From positions 1,488,001 through 1,552,000 of the forward strand of contig OZ245718.1 in assembly GCA_965227045.1 (NCBI GenBank): a stretch of 64,000 bases of DNA, written 5' to 3'. Positions within the stretch are counted from its first letter, which is position 1. Every line of letters begins with the position of its first letter. Source of the stretch: UBA10649 sp965227045 (lineage in GTDB: Bacteria > Actinomycetota > Actinomycetes > S36-B12). Both the position numbers and the translations under genes were made by a program. Shown one piece after another: positions 50,872 through 58,760 of the stretch. Under the pieces are notes generated by a model. That model saw only the letters and a list, made by a program, of their open reading frames with translations. It ran no database searches and was not told the origin of the DNA.

Positions 50872-51165
50872 ATGACAGCAACCGGAGTCCTCGCGACACT
50901 TGTCGCACCCGAGGGGCGCAGCGCCGAGACACTCAAGGCGCTTCAGGCACTCGAGCGCGCGGCCGCGGATGAGCCCGGGACCACGTTGTTCTCCATCCAG
51001 GAGCATCGCGATGAGCCCGGCACATTCTCGGTGTTCGAGCGCTACGAGGACGACGACGCGGTCTCCGCCCACCGCGGCAGCCAGGCGATGGCCGACTTCC
51101 GGGCCGCGCTCACCGAACTCGGTATCCGGCCGACGCTCGTCTTCCTGACGCCGATCGACAACTAG
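50872..51165 (+). CDS. ABM-family (antibiotic biosynthesis monooxygenase-like) protein
   Basis: 97 aa. The ferredoxin-like ABM fold is suggested by VLATLVAPEGRSAETLKALQ, FSIQEHRDEPGTFSVFERYE and HRGSQAMADFRAAL. These small proteins act as cofactor-independent oxygenases or as binding domains; activity here is not established. AGGAG is 6 nt before the ATG. It is probably co-transcribed with the VOC gene, and its stop overlaps the convergent histidine phosphatase gene by 4 nt. Confidence 0.78.
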   Translation: MTATGVLATLVAPEGRSAETLKALQALERAAADEPGTTLFSIQEHRDEPGTFSVFERYEDDDAVSAHRGSQAMADFRAALTELGIRPTLVFLTPIDN

Positions 51166-51806
51166 CGATTGGTGAGCAGCGCCCGATCAGCGAGAAAGTG
51201 CGCGTGATCGTTGAACGACAGGAGCGACAGACCTCGTTCACTTGCGGCCACCGTCGTGATCGATGCGTTGATGCTGACACGGTTGAGGTCGATCACCCCT
51301 GACGAGCCGGTGCCAAGCAATGCTGCGCACACCGCAGCGGTCACGCCTGACGACGTCGCGACGATCGCGGCTCGCCCGCTTGGCACCCGTCGGCCAAGGT
51401 CAGCAAGCGCCGCGGTGGTTCCGTCCCTGAAGACGCGCCAGTCTGCCGCGTCGCGGTCGATCCACGATCGCATCGCCGCGTCGAGGTGAACCTGGAACTC
51501 CGCCGACGTCAGGCCCGCGGAACTTCCATCTCCGCCGAGCCAGGCATCGACCAAACCGTGCGCCGGCATCTCGTCCCAGCGCGCATCGGGTACATCCAGC
51601 TCGGCGCCCAGCACTCGAGCGACGATCGCGGCTGTGTCCCGCTGTCGCTTCAGCGTGCCGCTGACCACGACTGGATTCACCACGCCGCGGCGTGAGAACT
51701 CCCGAGCAGCGACCTCGGCCTGCTGCTCACCGAGTGCAGAGAGGACGTCGTAGTCATCGCTGCCGAAGCTCGCCTGTCCGTGGCGGAGCAGGTAGATCGC
51801 GGGCAC
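51162..51806 (-). CDS. Histidine phosphatase-like protein with altered second active-site motif
   Basis: 214 aa. The first catalytic motif LLRHGQAS (residues 6-13) and the Arg in SGTLKRQRDTA are conserved, but the second motif, usually SHGG, reads ATSSGVTAAV, so the second catalytic His is missing. A late NDHAHFL segment has His residues that might substitute. It may be a phosphatase with changed mechanism, or a binding protein. GTG 51806 is 6 bp after the E2 stop, so it is the last gene of the 2-oxoacid dehydrogenase operon. Confidence 0.82.
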   Translation of the reverse strand: MPAIYLLRHGQASFGSDDYDVLSALGEQQAEVAAREFSRRGVVNPVVVSGTLKRQRDTAAIVARVLGAELDVPDARWDEMPAHGLVDAWLGGDGSSAGLTSAEFQVHLDAAMRSWIDRDAADWRVFRDGTTAALADLGRRVPSGRAAIVATSSGVTAAVCAALLGTGSSGVIDLNRVSINASITTVAASERGLSLLSFNDHAHFLADRALLTNR

Positions 51807-51812
51807 GCCGAA

Positions 51813-53123
51813 CTACGCGACCAGGATGAGCGGTCGCGCAAGCAGCTCCGCGACGGTCTGCAGGTACTCCGCGGCGGGCGCCCCATCGACGGCGCGGTGA
51901 TCGAAGGTCAGGCTCAACGTGAGCACCTGCGTCTTCACGAAGGCATCGCCCTCCCACTTGCCGGAATCGCGCAGGCGCCCGACACCGAGGATCCCCACGT
52001 TGCCGGGATTGATGACCGGCGTGAAGAAGTCGACGCCATACGTGCCGAGCGACGTGACCGCGAACGTGCCGCCGTCGAACTCGTCCAGGGAGATCGAGCC
52101 GGAACGGCAGCGATCGGCCACGTCCCTCGTCGCGTGCGCGAGTTCGGGGAGCGAGAGGCGGTCGGCGTCGCGGATCACAGGAACCATGAGTCCGCCGGGA
52201 ACGGCGACCGCCAGACCCATATGGATATGCGATAGGAGGTGTATCTCATTGCCGGTGATCGTTGCGTTCAGGATCGGATGCTGCCGCAGCGCCATGGCCG
52301 CAGCGCGCACGACGAAGTCGTTCAGGCTCGGCACGGGAACACCGAGCGCGGTGTACTGCTGCTTCATCTCAGTGCGCAAGGCGACGACGGCGTCCATCGA
52401 CACCTCGAAGCCATGCGTGAGCTGCGCCATCTCGGTCAGACTCTGCAGCATTCGGGCGGCGATGGTTCCGCGCATTCCCTTCAGGGGAATGATCGACGAA
52501 GTCTCCTGACCCGCGATTGCAACGGACGTGTTCGCGGGGGCTGTGGCTACGGCCGCGGACGCGTCGGCCTCTCGGGCCTTACGGCGCGCGAGCGGTGACG
52601 GCACCTTGCTGCTCGCCTCCGCCGAGACTGACGCCGGGCTGTTCTGCGCTGCGGCCTCCTCGACATCCTCGGACACAATGCGTCCATCAGGACCGCTGCC
52701 CACCAGGCCCGCGAGGTCCACGCCGAGTTCCTGCGCGACGCGACGCGCATTGGGCGAGACGAACGAACGCCCGTCCGACGACGCAGCCTGCACGTCGGAT
52801 CGCTCATTCATGGTCGTGATGTCGGGGACGTCCACGGCCGGGGTCGGCTGTGCGGGGGCAGCGGCACCGCCCGACGGCGCTGACTCGCCGTTGGCGAGCA
52901 ACCAGCCCAGAACCGCACCAGGTGCGAGGGTGGTGCCATCTCCTACCGCGCGAGCGAGGATGCCCTCCCCCTCGGCCTCGACGTCGACGTCGATCTTGTC
53001 GGTGGCCAGGCGCAGTAGCGGCATCCCCATGGTGACGACTGCGCCATCGGCAACCAGCCACTCATCGACGGTGCCTTCCTCCATCGTGAGGCCGAGTTTG
53101 GGAAGGCGGATCTCCAGAGCCAT
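51813..53123 (-). CDS. Dihydrolipoamide acyltransferase (E2) of a 2-oxoacid dehydrogenase complex
   Basis: 436 aa with full architecture: lipoyl domain (about 3-78; lipoyl-Lys in ATDKIDVDVEA), Ala/Pro linker, peripheral subunit-binding domain (about 122-157, SPNARRVAQELGVDLAGL), second linker, and catalytic acyltransferase domain with the active-site His in FDHRAVDGAPAAEYL. It transfers an acyl group to CoA. E1beta is 4 bp upstream and E1alpha before that. No E3 gene is in the window. Confidence 0.93.
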   Translation of the reverse strand: MALEIRLPKLGLTMEEGTVDEWLVADGAVVTMGMPLLRLATDKIDVDVEAEGEGILARAVGDGTTLAPGAVLGWLLANGESAPSGGAAAPAQPTPAVDVPDITTMNERSDVQAASSDGRSFVSPNARRVAQELGVDLAGLVGSGPDGRIVSEDVEEAAAQNSPASVSAEASSKVPSPLARRKAREADASAAVATAPANTSVAIAGQETSSIIPLKGMRGTIAARMLQSLTEMAQLTHGFEVSMDAVVALRTEMKQQYTALGVPVPSLNDFVVRAAAMALRQHPILNATITGNEIHLLSHIHMGLAVAVPGGLMVPVIRDADRLSLPELAHATRDVADRCRSGSISLDEFDGGTFAVTSLGTYGVDFFTPVINPGNVGILGVGRLRDSGKWEGDAFVKTQVLTLSLTFDHRAVDGAPAAEYLQTVAELLARPLILVA

Positions 53124-53126
53124 GCG

Positions 53127-54110
53127 CTACCTCCGCTCGAGGAGGCGAACGACCGCAGCATCGATGCGGGCGGCGTCGGGCACGTAGGCATTCTCCAGGA
53201 TCGGTGCGTAGGGCACTGGAGCGAACGGCGCGGCCAGTCGCGAGACGGGCGCATCGAGATAGTCGAAGGCGGCCTCTTGGATCTGCGAGGAGATCTCCGC
53301 TCCGATCCCGCCGAACTGCACTGCCTCGTGAACGATGAGAACCCGGTTCGTCTTGCGCACCGACGTGACGATGGTGTCGATGTCGAGCGGCTGCACGCTG
53401 CGCGGATCGATCAACTCGACGGACACCCCGCGCTCCTCCAGGGCCTTGGCGGCCTTCGTGGCCTCGACGACCATCCGGCCGATCGCCACGATCGTGACGT
53501 CCGAGCCCTCCCGCACGATGTTGGCAACGCCGATCGGGACCGAGTAGATCTCCTCGGGAACATCGCCCTTGACGCCGAGCATCTTCTTGTTGAGCACGAC
53601 GATCACCGGGTTGTCGTCGCGGATCGAGGCGACGATCAGCCCCTTGGCGTCGTAGGGGCTCGCCGGCAGCACGACCTTGAGCCCGGGCACGTGCGCGATC
53701 CACGCCTCCAGGCTCTGGCTGTGCTGAGCGGCGGCAGACATTCCGGCACCGCCGGCCGTGGTGATGGTCAAGGGCAGCGACACTGCGCCGCCGAACATGT
53801 ACTTCATCTTCGCCGCCTGGTTCGCGACCTGGTCCATCGCGACGCCCAGGAAGTCCATGAACATCAGGTCGCACACCGGACGAAGACCGCGGGCCGCAGC
53901 ACCGACGCCGAGGCCGATGATGGCCTGCTCCGCGATGGGCGTGTCCTTGACGCGCCTGTCGCCGAACGTCGTCAGCAGGCCGTCGAACATGTGGAACACG
54001 CCGCCGTACCCAGCGACGTCCTCGCCGACGAGGAACACATCGGGATCCTCAGCCATGATCTGGTGCATGCCCTCGTTGAAGGCCTTGACGTAGGTCAGTT
54101 GCCGGCTCAC
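53127..54110 (-). CDS. 2-oxoacid (pyruvate/acetoin-type) dehydrogenase E1 component, beta subunit
   Basis: 327 aa, standard length. LVGEDVAGYGGVFHMFDGLL and IAEQAIIGLGVGAAARGLRP contain the Glu that activates ThDP. The Tyr/Phe-rich MDFLGVAMDQVANQAAKMKY and RVLIVHEAVQFGGIGAEIS segments follow. It forms an alpha2beta2 E1 with the next product and decarboxylates a 2-oxoacid or acetoin-like compound. Sequence alone does not separate acetoin, pyruvate and branched-chain types. Confidence 0.93.
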   Translation of the reverse strand: MSRQLTYVKAFNEGMHQIMAEDPDVFLVGEDVAGYGGVFHMFDGLLTTFGDRRVKDTPIAEQAIIGLGVGAAARGLRPVCDLMFMDFLGVAMDQVANQAAKMKYMFGGAVSLPLTITTAGGAGMSAAAQHSQSLEAWIAHVPGLKVVLPASPYDAKGLIVASIRDDNPVIVVLNKKMLGVKGDVPEEIYSVPIGVANIVREGSDVTIVAIGRMVVEATKAAKALEERGVSVELIDPRSVQPLDIDTIVTSVRKTNRVLIVHEAVQFGGIGAEISSQIQEAAFDYLDAPVSRLAAPFAPVPYAPILENAYVPDAARIDAAVVRLLERR

Positions 54111-54121
54111 AGTCGTCCTCT

Positions 54122-55123
54122 TCAGATGGTGTAGACGTCGGCGAGCATGTCTGCCGGGTCGGGGTCAGGGCTCTGACGGGCGAACTCGATCCCATCGAGA
54201 ATGTCGGCCTCGGTCTCGCGAACGATCTGCGCAAACTCGTCGGCGCTGGCCAGACCGCGCTCAACGCCGATCGTCTCGATCAGGGTGATTGCGTCGCGCG
54301 TGCGCCAGGCCTCGACCTCGGCAGGGTCGCGGTAGGGAATGCGCATGCCCTTGATGCCCTGGTGATCGAAGTATCGATAGGTCTTCGCCTCAATGAGGGT
54401 GGGGCCACCGCCGTTGCGCGCACGGTCGACGGCCTCGGCCGCGACCGCGCGGACCGCGAGGGCGTCCATTCCGTCGACGATCACGCCGGGGATGCCGTAA
54501 GACGCGGCCCGCTCGGCGATGTCCTCCAGCTTCATGTGCTTGTGCTGCGGGGTGAACTCCGCGTAGCCGTTGTTCTCGCAGACGAGAACGACCGGGAGGT
54601 TCATGACCGCGGCCATGTTGGCCGCTTCGTGGAAGGCGCCGATATTGGTGGCTCCGTCGCCGAAGAACGGGACGGCAACGGTGTCCTCGCCTCGGTACTG
54701 GCTGGCGAAGGCTGCGCCGATGGCGATCGGGATGCCGCCGCCGACGATGGCGTTCGCGCCGAGCATTCCGCGATTCATGTCGACGATGTGCATGCTGCCG
54801 CCGCGGCCCTTGCAGTAGCCGGTGATCTTTCCGTACAGCTCGGCGAACATCGGGCGGAACTCCGCGCCCTTGGCGATGGCGTGGCCGTGACCTCGGTGGG
54901 TCGACGTGATCTGGTCATCGTCGCGCAGCACCGACATCACACCGGCGGCGACGGCCTCCTGGCCGACGTACAGGTGCAGGAAGCCTGGCATGTCGCCGGA
55001 CTCCACGAGCTTGCCAGCGGACTCCTCGAAGAGCCGGATTCGCACCATGCGCCTGTGCAGATCAAGGACGACGTCACGGGTGGCCGGGGTGACCTCGCCG
55101 AGCGCTTCGGTGGCTGTCGACAT
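54122..55123 (-). CDS. 2-oxoacid (pyruvate/acetoin-type) dehydrogenase E1 component, alpha subunit
   Basis: 333 aa. The ThDP/Mg motif begins FFGDGATNIGAFHEAANMA and ends in CENN; STHRGHGHAIAKG and KGRGGSMHIVD carry conserved His and Gly. ATG 55123 has GGAG about 8 nt upstream; the ORF from 55162 is longer but has no RBS. It starts the E1alpha/E1beta/E2/phosphatase operon and is divergent from the ThuA gene across a region containing ACTATAGT and the CTAGGACGT motif. Confidence 0.93.
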   Translation of the reverse strand: MSTATEALGEVTPATRDVVLDLHRRMVRIRLFEESAGKLVESGDMPGFLHLYVGQEAVAAGVMSVLRDDDQITSTHRGHGHAIAKGAEFRPMFAELYGKITGYCKGRGGSMHIVDMNRGMLGANAIVGGGIPIAIGAAFASQYRGEDTVAVPFFGDGATNIGAFHEAANMAAVMNLPVVLVCENNGYAEFTPQHKHMKLEDIAERAASYGIPGVIVDGMDALAVRAVAAEAVDRARNGGGPTLIEAKTYRYFDHQGIKGMRIPYRDPAEVEAWRTRDAITLIETIGVERGLASADEFAQIVRETEADILDGIEFARQSPDPDPADMLADVYTI

Positions 55124-55185
55124 GTGCTGGACTCCGATTGTGTGGTCGAGTTCGCGGTGCACTTAGAGCATTGAGACTATAGTAA

Positions 55186-55201
55186 CTAGGACGTCCATGT
55201 A
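55186..55201 (+). promoter_or_regulatory. Shared CTAGGACGT-nn-ATGTA motif in the E1alpha/ThuA intergenic region
   Basis: CTAGGACGTCCATGTA is 39-54 bp upstream of the ThuA start and about 63 bp upstream of E1alpha. It matches the motifs before both binding-protein genes. ACTATAGT just before it (55176-55183) is a perfect 8-bp palindrome and may include a -10 box. Confidence 0.5.
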
Positions 55202-55239
55202 AGTGATCGGCCCTATTCCCGCGATACGACGGAGCGGCC

Positions 55240-56088
55240 ATGTCCAAGCGCATTCTCGTCCTCACCGGCGGCCACCGCGTGGCGATCACCGAGTTCCTCG
55301 AGGCAATCGCCGCGATCTGCGCCGAGCGCGACTGGGTGTGGGCACATTCCATCCAGCCGACCGCTCAAGCGTGGCTGACGCCCGAGCTCGCTGGGCAGTG
55401 GGATGCGATCGTGATGCACGACATCCCCGGACTGCGTCTCAAGCGCGGCACCGAGCCCGAGATCGAGGGACCTGACCCTCGCACCGCCAAGGACCTGGTC
55501 GACCTCCTGGACTTCGGGCAGGGGGTGGTCGTCCTGCATCACGCCATCTCCGGATGGCCTGGGTGGGAGGGCTGGGCCGAGGCCATCGGCGGTCGGTTCA
55601 ACTATCGGCCCACACGTATGCGCGGTGTAGACCTGCCCTCGTCCGGTTATCGCATGGAGACCTTCACGGTCTCGGTTGCCGACGCCACACATCCCATCTG
55701 TGCTGGCATCACGGACTTCACCATCGACGACGAGCTGTACTTCGCGCCTGTTCTCACCGACCGCATCACCCCGCTGCTCGTCCACGACGCCGACATGGAC
55801 GGCGCATTGTTCCAGGACACCTTCGATGAGGTCTCCAACGGCTCATCGACGGGTGTCACGTGCGCCGGACGCACGGCGGACGGCGACCTTCACGGCGGCA
55901 GCAATCTCATGGGCTGGACGACCACCGCTGGGAGCAGTCCGATAGCGACGCTGCTCATGGGCGACGGCCCGAGCACCTTTGCGAATCCGACGTTCCGACT
56001 CCTGCTCGGCAATGCTCTCGACTGGGTCTCCAGTGCGGATGCCCACGCTGCGGCAGCGGCCGACCCGGTGGCGATCTCACTGCCCTAG
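55240..56088 (+). CDS. ThuA-like domain protein
   Basis: 282 aa. ILVLTGGHRVAITEFLEAI at the N-terminus and VVVLHHAISGWPGWEGWAEA then GGRF are typical of ThuA proteins, a class-I-glutamine-amidotransferase-like fold linked to trehalose or other sugar utilisation. The activity of this family is not well established. It is divergent from the 2-oxoacid dehydrogenase operon and convergent with the ABC permease, which supports a role in sugar or polyol catabolism. Confidence 0.87.
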   Translation: MSKRILVLTGGHRVAITEFLEAIAAICAERDWVWAHSIQPTAQAWLTPELAGQWDAIVMHDIPGLRLKRGTEPEIEGPDPRTAKDLVDLLDFGQGVVVLHHAISGWPGWEGWAEAIGGRFNYRPTRMRGVDLPSSGYRMETFTVSVADATHPICAGITDFTIDDELYFAPVLTDRITPLLVHDADMDGALFQDTFDEVSNGSSTGVTCAGRTADGDLHGGSNLMGWTTTAGSSPIATLLMGDGPSTFANPTFRLLLGNALDWVSSADAHAAAAADPVAISLP

Positions 56089-56098
56089 GTGCGCAACG

Positions 56099-57103
56099 TT
56101 AACTTCGTCGGCGAGCAGTGCGCGCGGCGAGTGCCATGGCCAAGATCAGTGCCGCGCCGTTGAAGAGGTCCGTCACGTAGGTGGGGGCGCCGGCGAGCTG
56201 GAGGCCGTTGACGCCGACCGCAAGGAGCAGGATCGCGACGAGGGTGCCCAGGACGTTGACGCGACCCGGCTTGATCTGGGTCGCGCCGAGGAACACTGCG
56301 GAGAAGGCGGGCAGCAGGTAACTCTCGCCGACCTTCGGTGCGGCGGTTGCCGTCGTCGACAGGTACACAATGCCGGCGAAGGCCGCGATCATGGCGCACA
56401 CGATGAACGCGAACATCGTCACGCGGCCGATCTTCACGCCCGCCAGACGCGCGGCAACAGGGTTGCCTCCCGTCGCGTAAAGACGTCGACCGACCGGGGT
56501 GTACTCCATGAGCCACCACAGCACCGCGGCGAGGATCAGTGCGTAGAGCACGGAGATCTGGACCGTGTGGCCCTCCGGGCCGATCTCGGTGCGAGCGAAG
56601 TCCATGAACGGTGCGTAGCCAGCCTGCGGAAGCGGCTGCTGCGCACCGCTGCTGATCATGTAGGCGACCGCGAGCAGGATCGAGCTCATCGCCAGGGTGC
56701 CGATGAAGGAGTCGACCCTGAGCTTGACCACCACGAAGGTGTTCACCAGTCCGATCACGATCGCGATGACGAACGCACCGCCCACCGCGAACCACACACC
56801 TCGGTGGTCGAGCAGCGCCCACGCGACGAAGCACAGCGACACGGTCATCGTGCCGCCGAAGGTCAGGTCGAATGAACCGGCAGCGACAGGAAGAAGCAGT
56901 CCGAGGGCGAGCATGATCGAGATCGCCTGGAAGGTGAGGATCGCGCTCGCGTTGTCCCACGTACGGAAGTCGGGCAGCCAAATGGAGAAGATGATGATGA
57001 TGACGCCGAGTACGTAGAGTCCGCTGAACCTGTCCAGGCCGATGTTGATTCGACGCCGCGGCTTTACTGCGTCTGGCGCGGGTGCGGTCTGCACGTCGGT
57101 CAT
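56099..57103 (-). CDS. Ribose-type ABC transporter permease (RbsC family)
   Basis: 334 aa with about 8-10 hydrophobic segments. Gly-rich LLLPVAAGSFDLTFGGTMTV and VKLRVDSFIGTLAMSSILLA correspond to the permease signature, and ATGGNPVAARLAGVKIGR is the cytoplasmic loop that contacts the ATPase. It forms the membrane channel for sugar import with the ATPase encoded 45 bp upstream. No binding-protein gene is adjacent; the nearest are 42220-43329 and 43535-44761. Confidence 0.92.
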   Translation of the reverse strand: MTDVQTAPAPDAVKPRRRINIGLDRFSGLYVLGVIIIIFSIWLPDFRTWDNASAILTFQAISIMLALGLLLPVAAGSFDLTFGGTMTVSLCFVAWALLDHRGVWFAVGGAFVIAIVIGLVNTFVVVKLRVDSFIGTLAMSSILLAVAYMISSGAQQPLPQAGYAPFMDFARTEIGPEGHTVQISVLYALILAAVLWWLMEYTPVGRRLYATGGNPVAARLAGVKIGRVTMFAFIVCAMIAAFAGIVYLSTTATAAPKVGESYLLPAFSAVFLGATQIKPGRVNVLGTLVAILLLAVGVNGLQLAGAPTYVTDLFNGAALILAMALAARTARRRS

Positions 57104-57148
57104 GTCGGGCTCCGGTTCGTCGAGGATCGGTCGTGTCGGTTGCTGTGG

Positions 57149-58669
57149 TCAGGCTGCGGGCTCGGCCGCGTCGCGGCCGATGGTCGCCGCCGTGATGTTG
57201 TCGCCAGTGATCTGATCTCCGCGCAGCGTGTCGGCCACGCGCCCGCGGCGCATGATGATCACGCGATCACAGACGCGTACGAGTTCCTCGTGATCCGTCG
57301 AGCACACGAGTACGGCGGCACCCTGCGCCGCAGCCTCGTCGATCAACGTGTGGATGTCCGCCTTCGATCCGACATCGACGCCCTGCGTCGGCTCGTCGAG
57401 GATGAGTACCGAGGGTTCCTGCCGCAGCCAGCGCGCCAAGATCACCTTCTGCTGGTTTCCTCCGGAGAGCTGCAGCATGGTGAACTCGGTCTGCCCGGCC
57501 GGCTTCACCGTCAGGCGGTCCAGCCATACCGTCACGTCGGCCTTCTCCGCGTTGCGTCGAAGGATGCCCAGGCTCATGTGCCGACCCGGGTCGACGATCG
57601 TGATGTTCTCGCGCAGCGTGTGGTCCAGAAGCGCTGCGTTGGCATGACGTTCCGCGGGTACGAGCGCGATCCCGCGGTCGATTGAGATATCCGGCCGATT
57701 CTGCGGGAGTTCCTTGCCCTCGACCGTGACGGTGCCGGAACGCTCGTGACCGCCGAACACGAGAGAGGCGACCTCCTCGCGACCCGAGCCGGTGATGCCG
57801 GCGACACCGACAACCTCGCCTCGATGAACGGTCAGATCCATCGCGTGCACGCTATGGCCGCCCACGCCGGACAGCGTGAGGATCTCCACGCCGTGCTCTC
57901 TGGCCTCCGAGTCGCGGGGATGCTCCTCGAGCTTGCGGCCGACGACGAGTTCGATGAGGTCGTCCTCGGTCAGGCCGGCGACCGGTCGGGTCTGAATCAG
58001 CCTGGCGTCACGCAAGACCGTGACCGACTCGGCCATCTCGAACACCTCGTCGAAGTGGTGCGAGACGAACAGCACCGCAATCCCCGAGTCGGCTACGCGC
58101 CTAACCAGCTTGTACAGGCGCTGAGCCTCCGGGCCGGGCAGGTTAGCCGTGGGCTCGTCGAGGATGAGCATCTTCGGTGGCGTGCCGCGAACCGACATCG
58201 CCCGGGCGATCGCGACGGCGGTGCGCTCGCTCATCGCGAGTCCGCCGACTGGTGCGCGCACGTCGATCTCGTAGCCGAGGGACTTGAGCGCCTCGCGCGC
58301 CTCGGCGCGCTCCTTGCGCCAGCGGATCGTGCGCGAGAAGTTGGTGAGGTACCCCGAACTCATCGCGAGGTTGTCGACCGTGTCGAGATTTCCGACCAGG
58401 CCAAGGTCCTGATGGACGAACCGCAGTCCAAGGTCCTGGCTCGCGGTGGGATTGACGAACGGCAGTTCCTGACCGTCGACCAAAACCTCGGTGCCGGGCT
58501 CCGGCTCGTGGAAGCCCGCAAGGATCTTGATCAGCGTCGACTTCCCGCAGCCATTCTGGCCGACGAGGGCACGGACCTCCCCGGGCTCGACGTCGATGCT
58601 CACGTTGTCGAGCGCCACCTGCGCGCCGAAAATCTTCGATGCATTGCGCACCGACAGAGCAGCCGTCAT
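57149..58669 (-). CDS. Sugar ABC transporter ATP-binding protein (RbsA-type, double domain)
   Basis: 506 aa, two nucleotide-binding domains in one chain, the RbsA/MglA layout. N-terminal domain: Walker A GQNGCGKST and LILDEPTANLPGPE. C-terminal domain: degenerate Walker A GITGSGREEV, signature LSGGNQQKVILARWL and LILDEPTQGVDVGSK. This asymmetry is usual in the family. It energises sugar import with the RbsC-type permease. The upstream region has GCTAGAACATTAGTG at 58687-58701, loosely related to the CTAGGACGT motif. Confidence 0.94.
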   Translation of the reverse strand: MTAALSVRNASKIFGAQVALDNVSIDVEPGEVRALVGQNGCGKSTLIKILAGFHEPEPGTEVLVDGQELPFVNPTASQDLGLRFVHQDLGLVGNLDTVDNLAMSSGYLTNFSRTIRWRKERAEAREALKSLGYEIDVRAPVGGLAMSERTAVAIARAMSVRGTPPKMLILDEPTANLPGPEAQRLYKLVRRVADSGIAVLFVSHHFDEVFEMAESVTVLRDARLIQTRPVAGLTEDDLIELVVGRKLEEHPRDSEAREHGVEILTLSGVGGHSVHAMDLTVHRGEVVGVAGITGSGREEVASLVFGGHERSGTVTVEGKELPQNRPDISIDRGIALVPAERHANAALLDHTLRENITIVDPGRHMSLGILRRNAEKADVTVWLDRLTVKPAGQTEFTMLQLSGGNQQKVILARWLRQEPSVLILDEPTQGVDVGSKADIHTLIDEAAAQGAAVLVCSTDHEELVRVCDRVIIMRRGRVADTLRGDQITGDNITAATIGRDAAEPAA

Positions 58670-58760
58670 CTCGCCTCCCTCATGGTCGCTAGAACATTAG
58701 TGCCCGGGACCATAAATGCAAGGCCTTCCAAGTATTTTGTTTCGGGACCGATGTCGATTC

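Noticed and set aside
48947..55123. Biosynthetic gene cluster for a secondary metabolite
   Set aside because: Thiolase, ABM-like and VOC genes can occur in such clusters, but no polyketide, peptide or terpene synthase is present; the setting fits catabolism.
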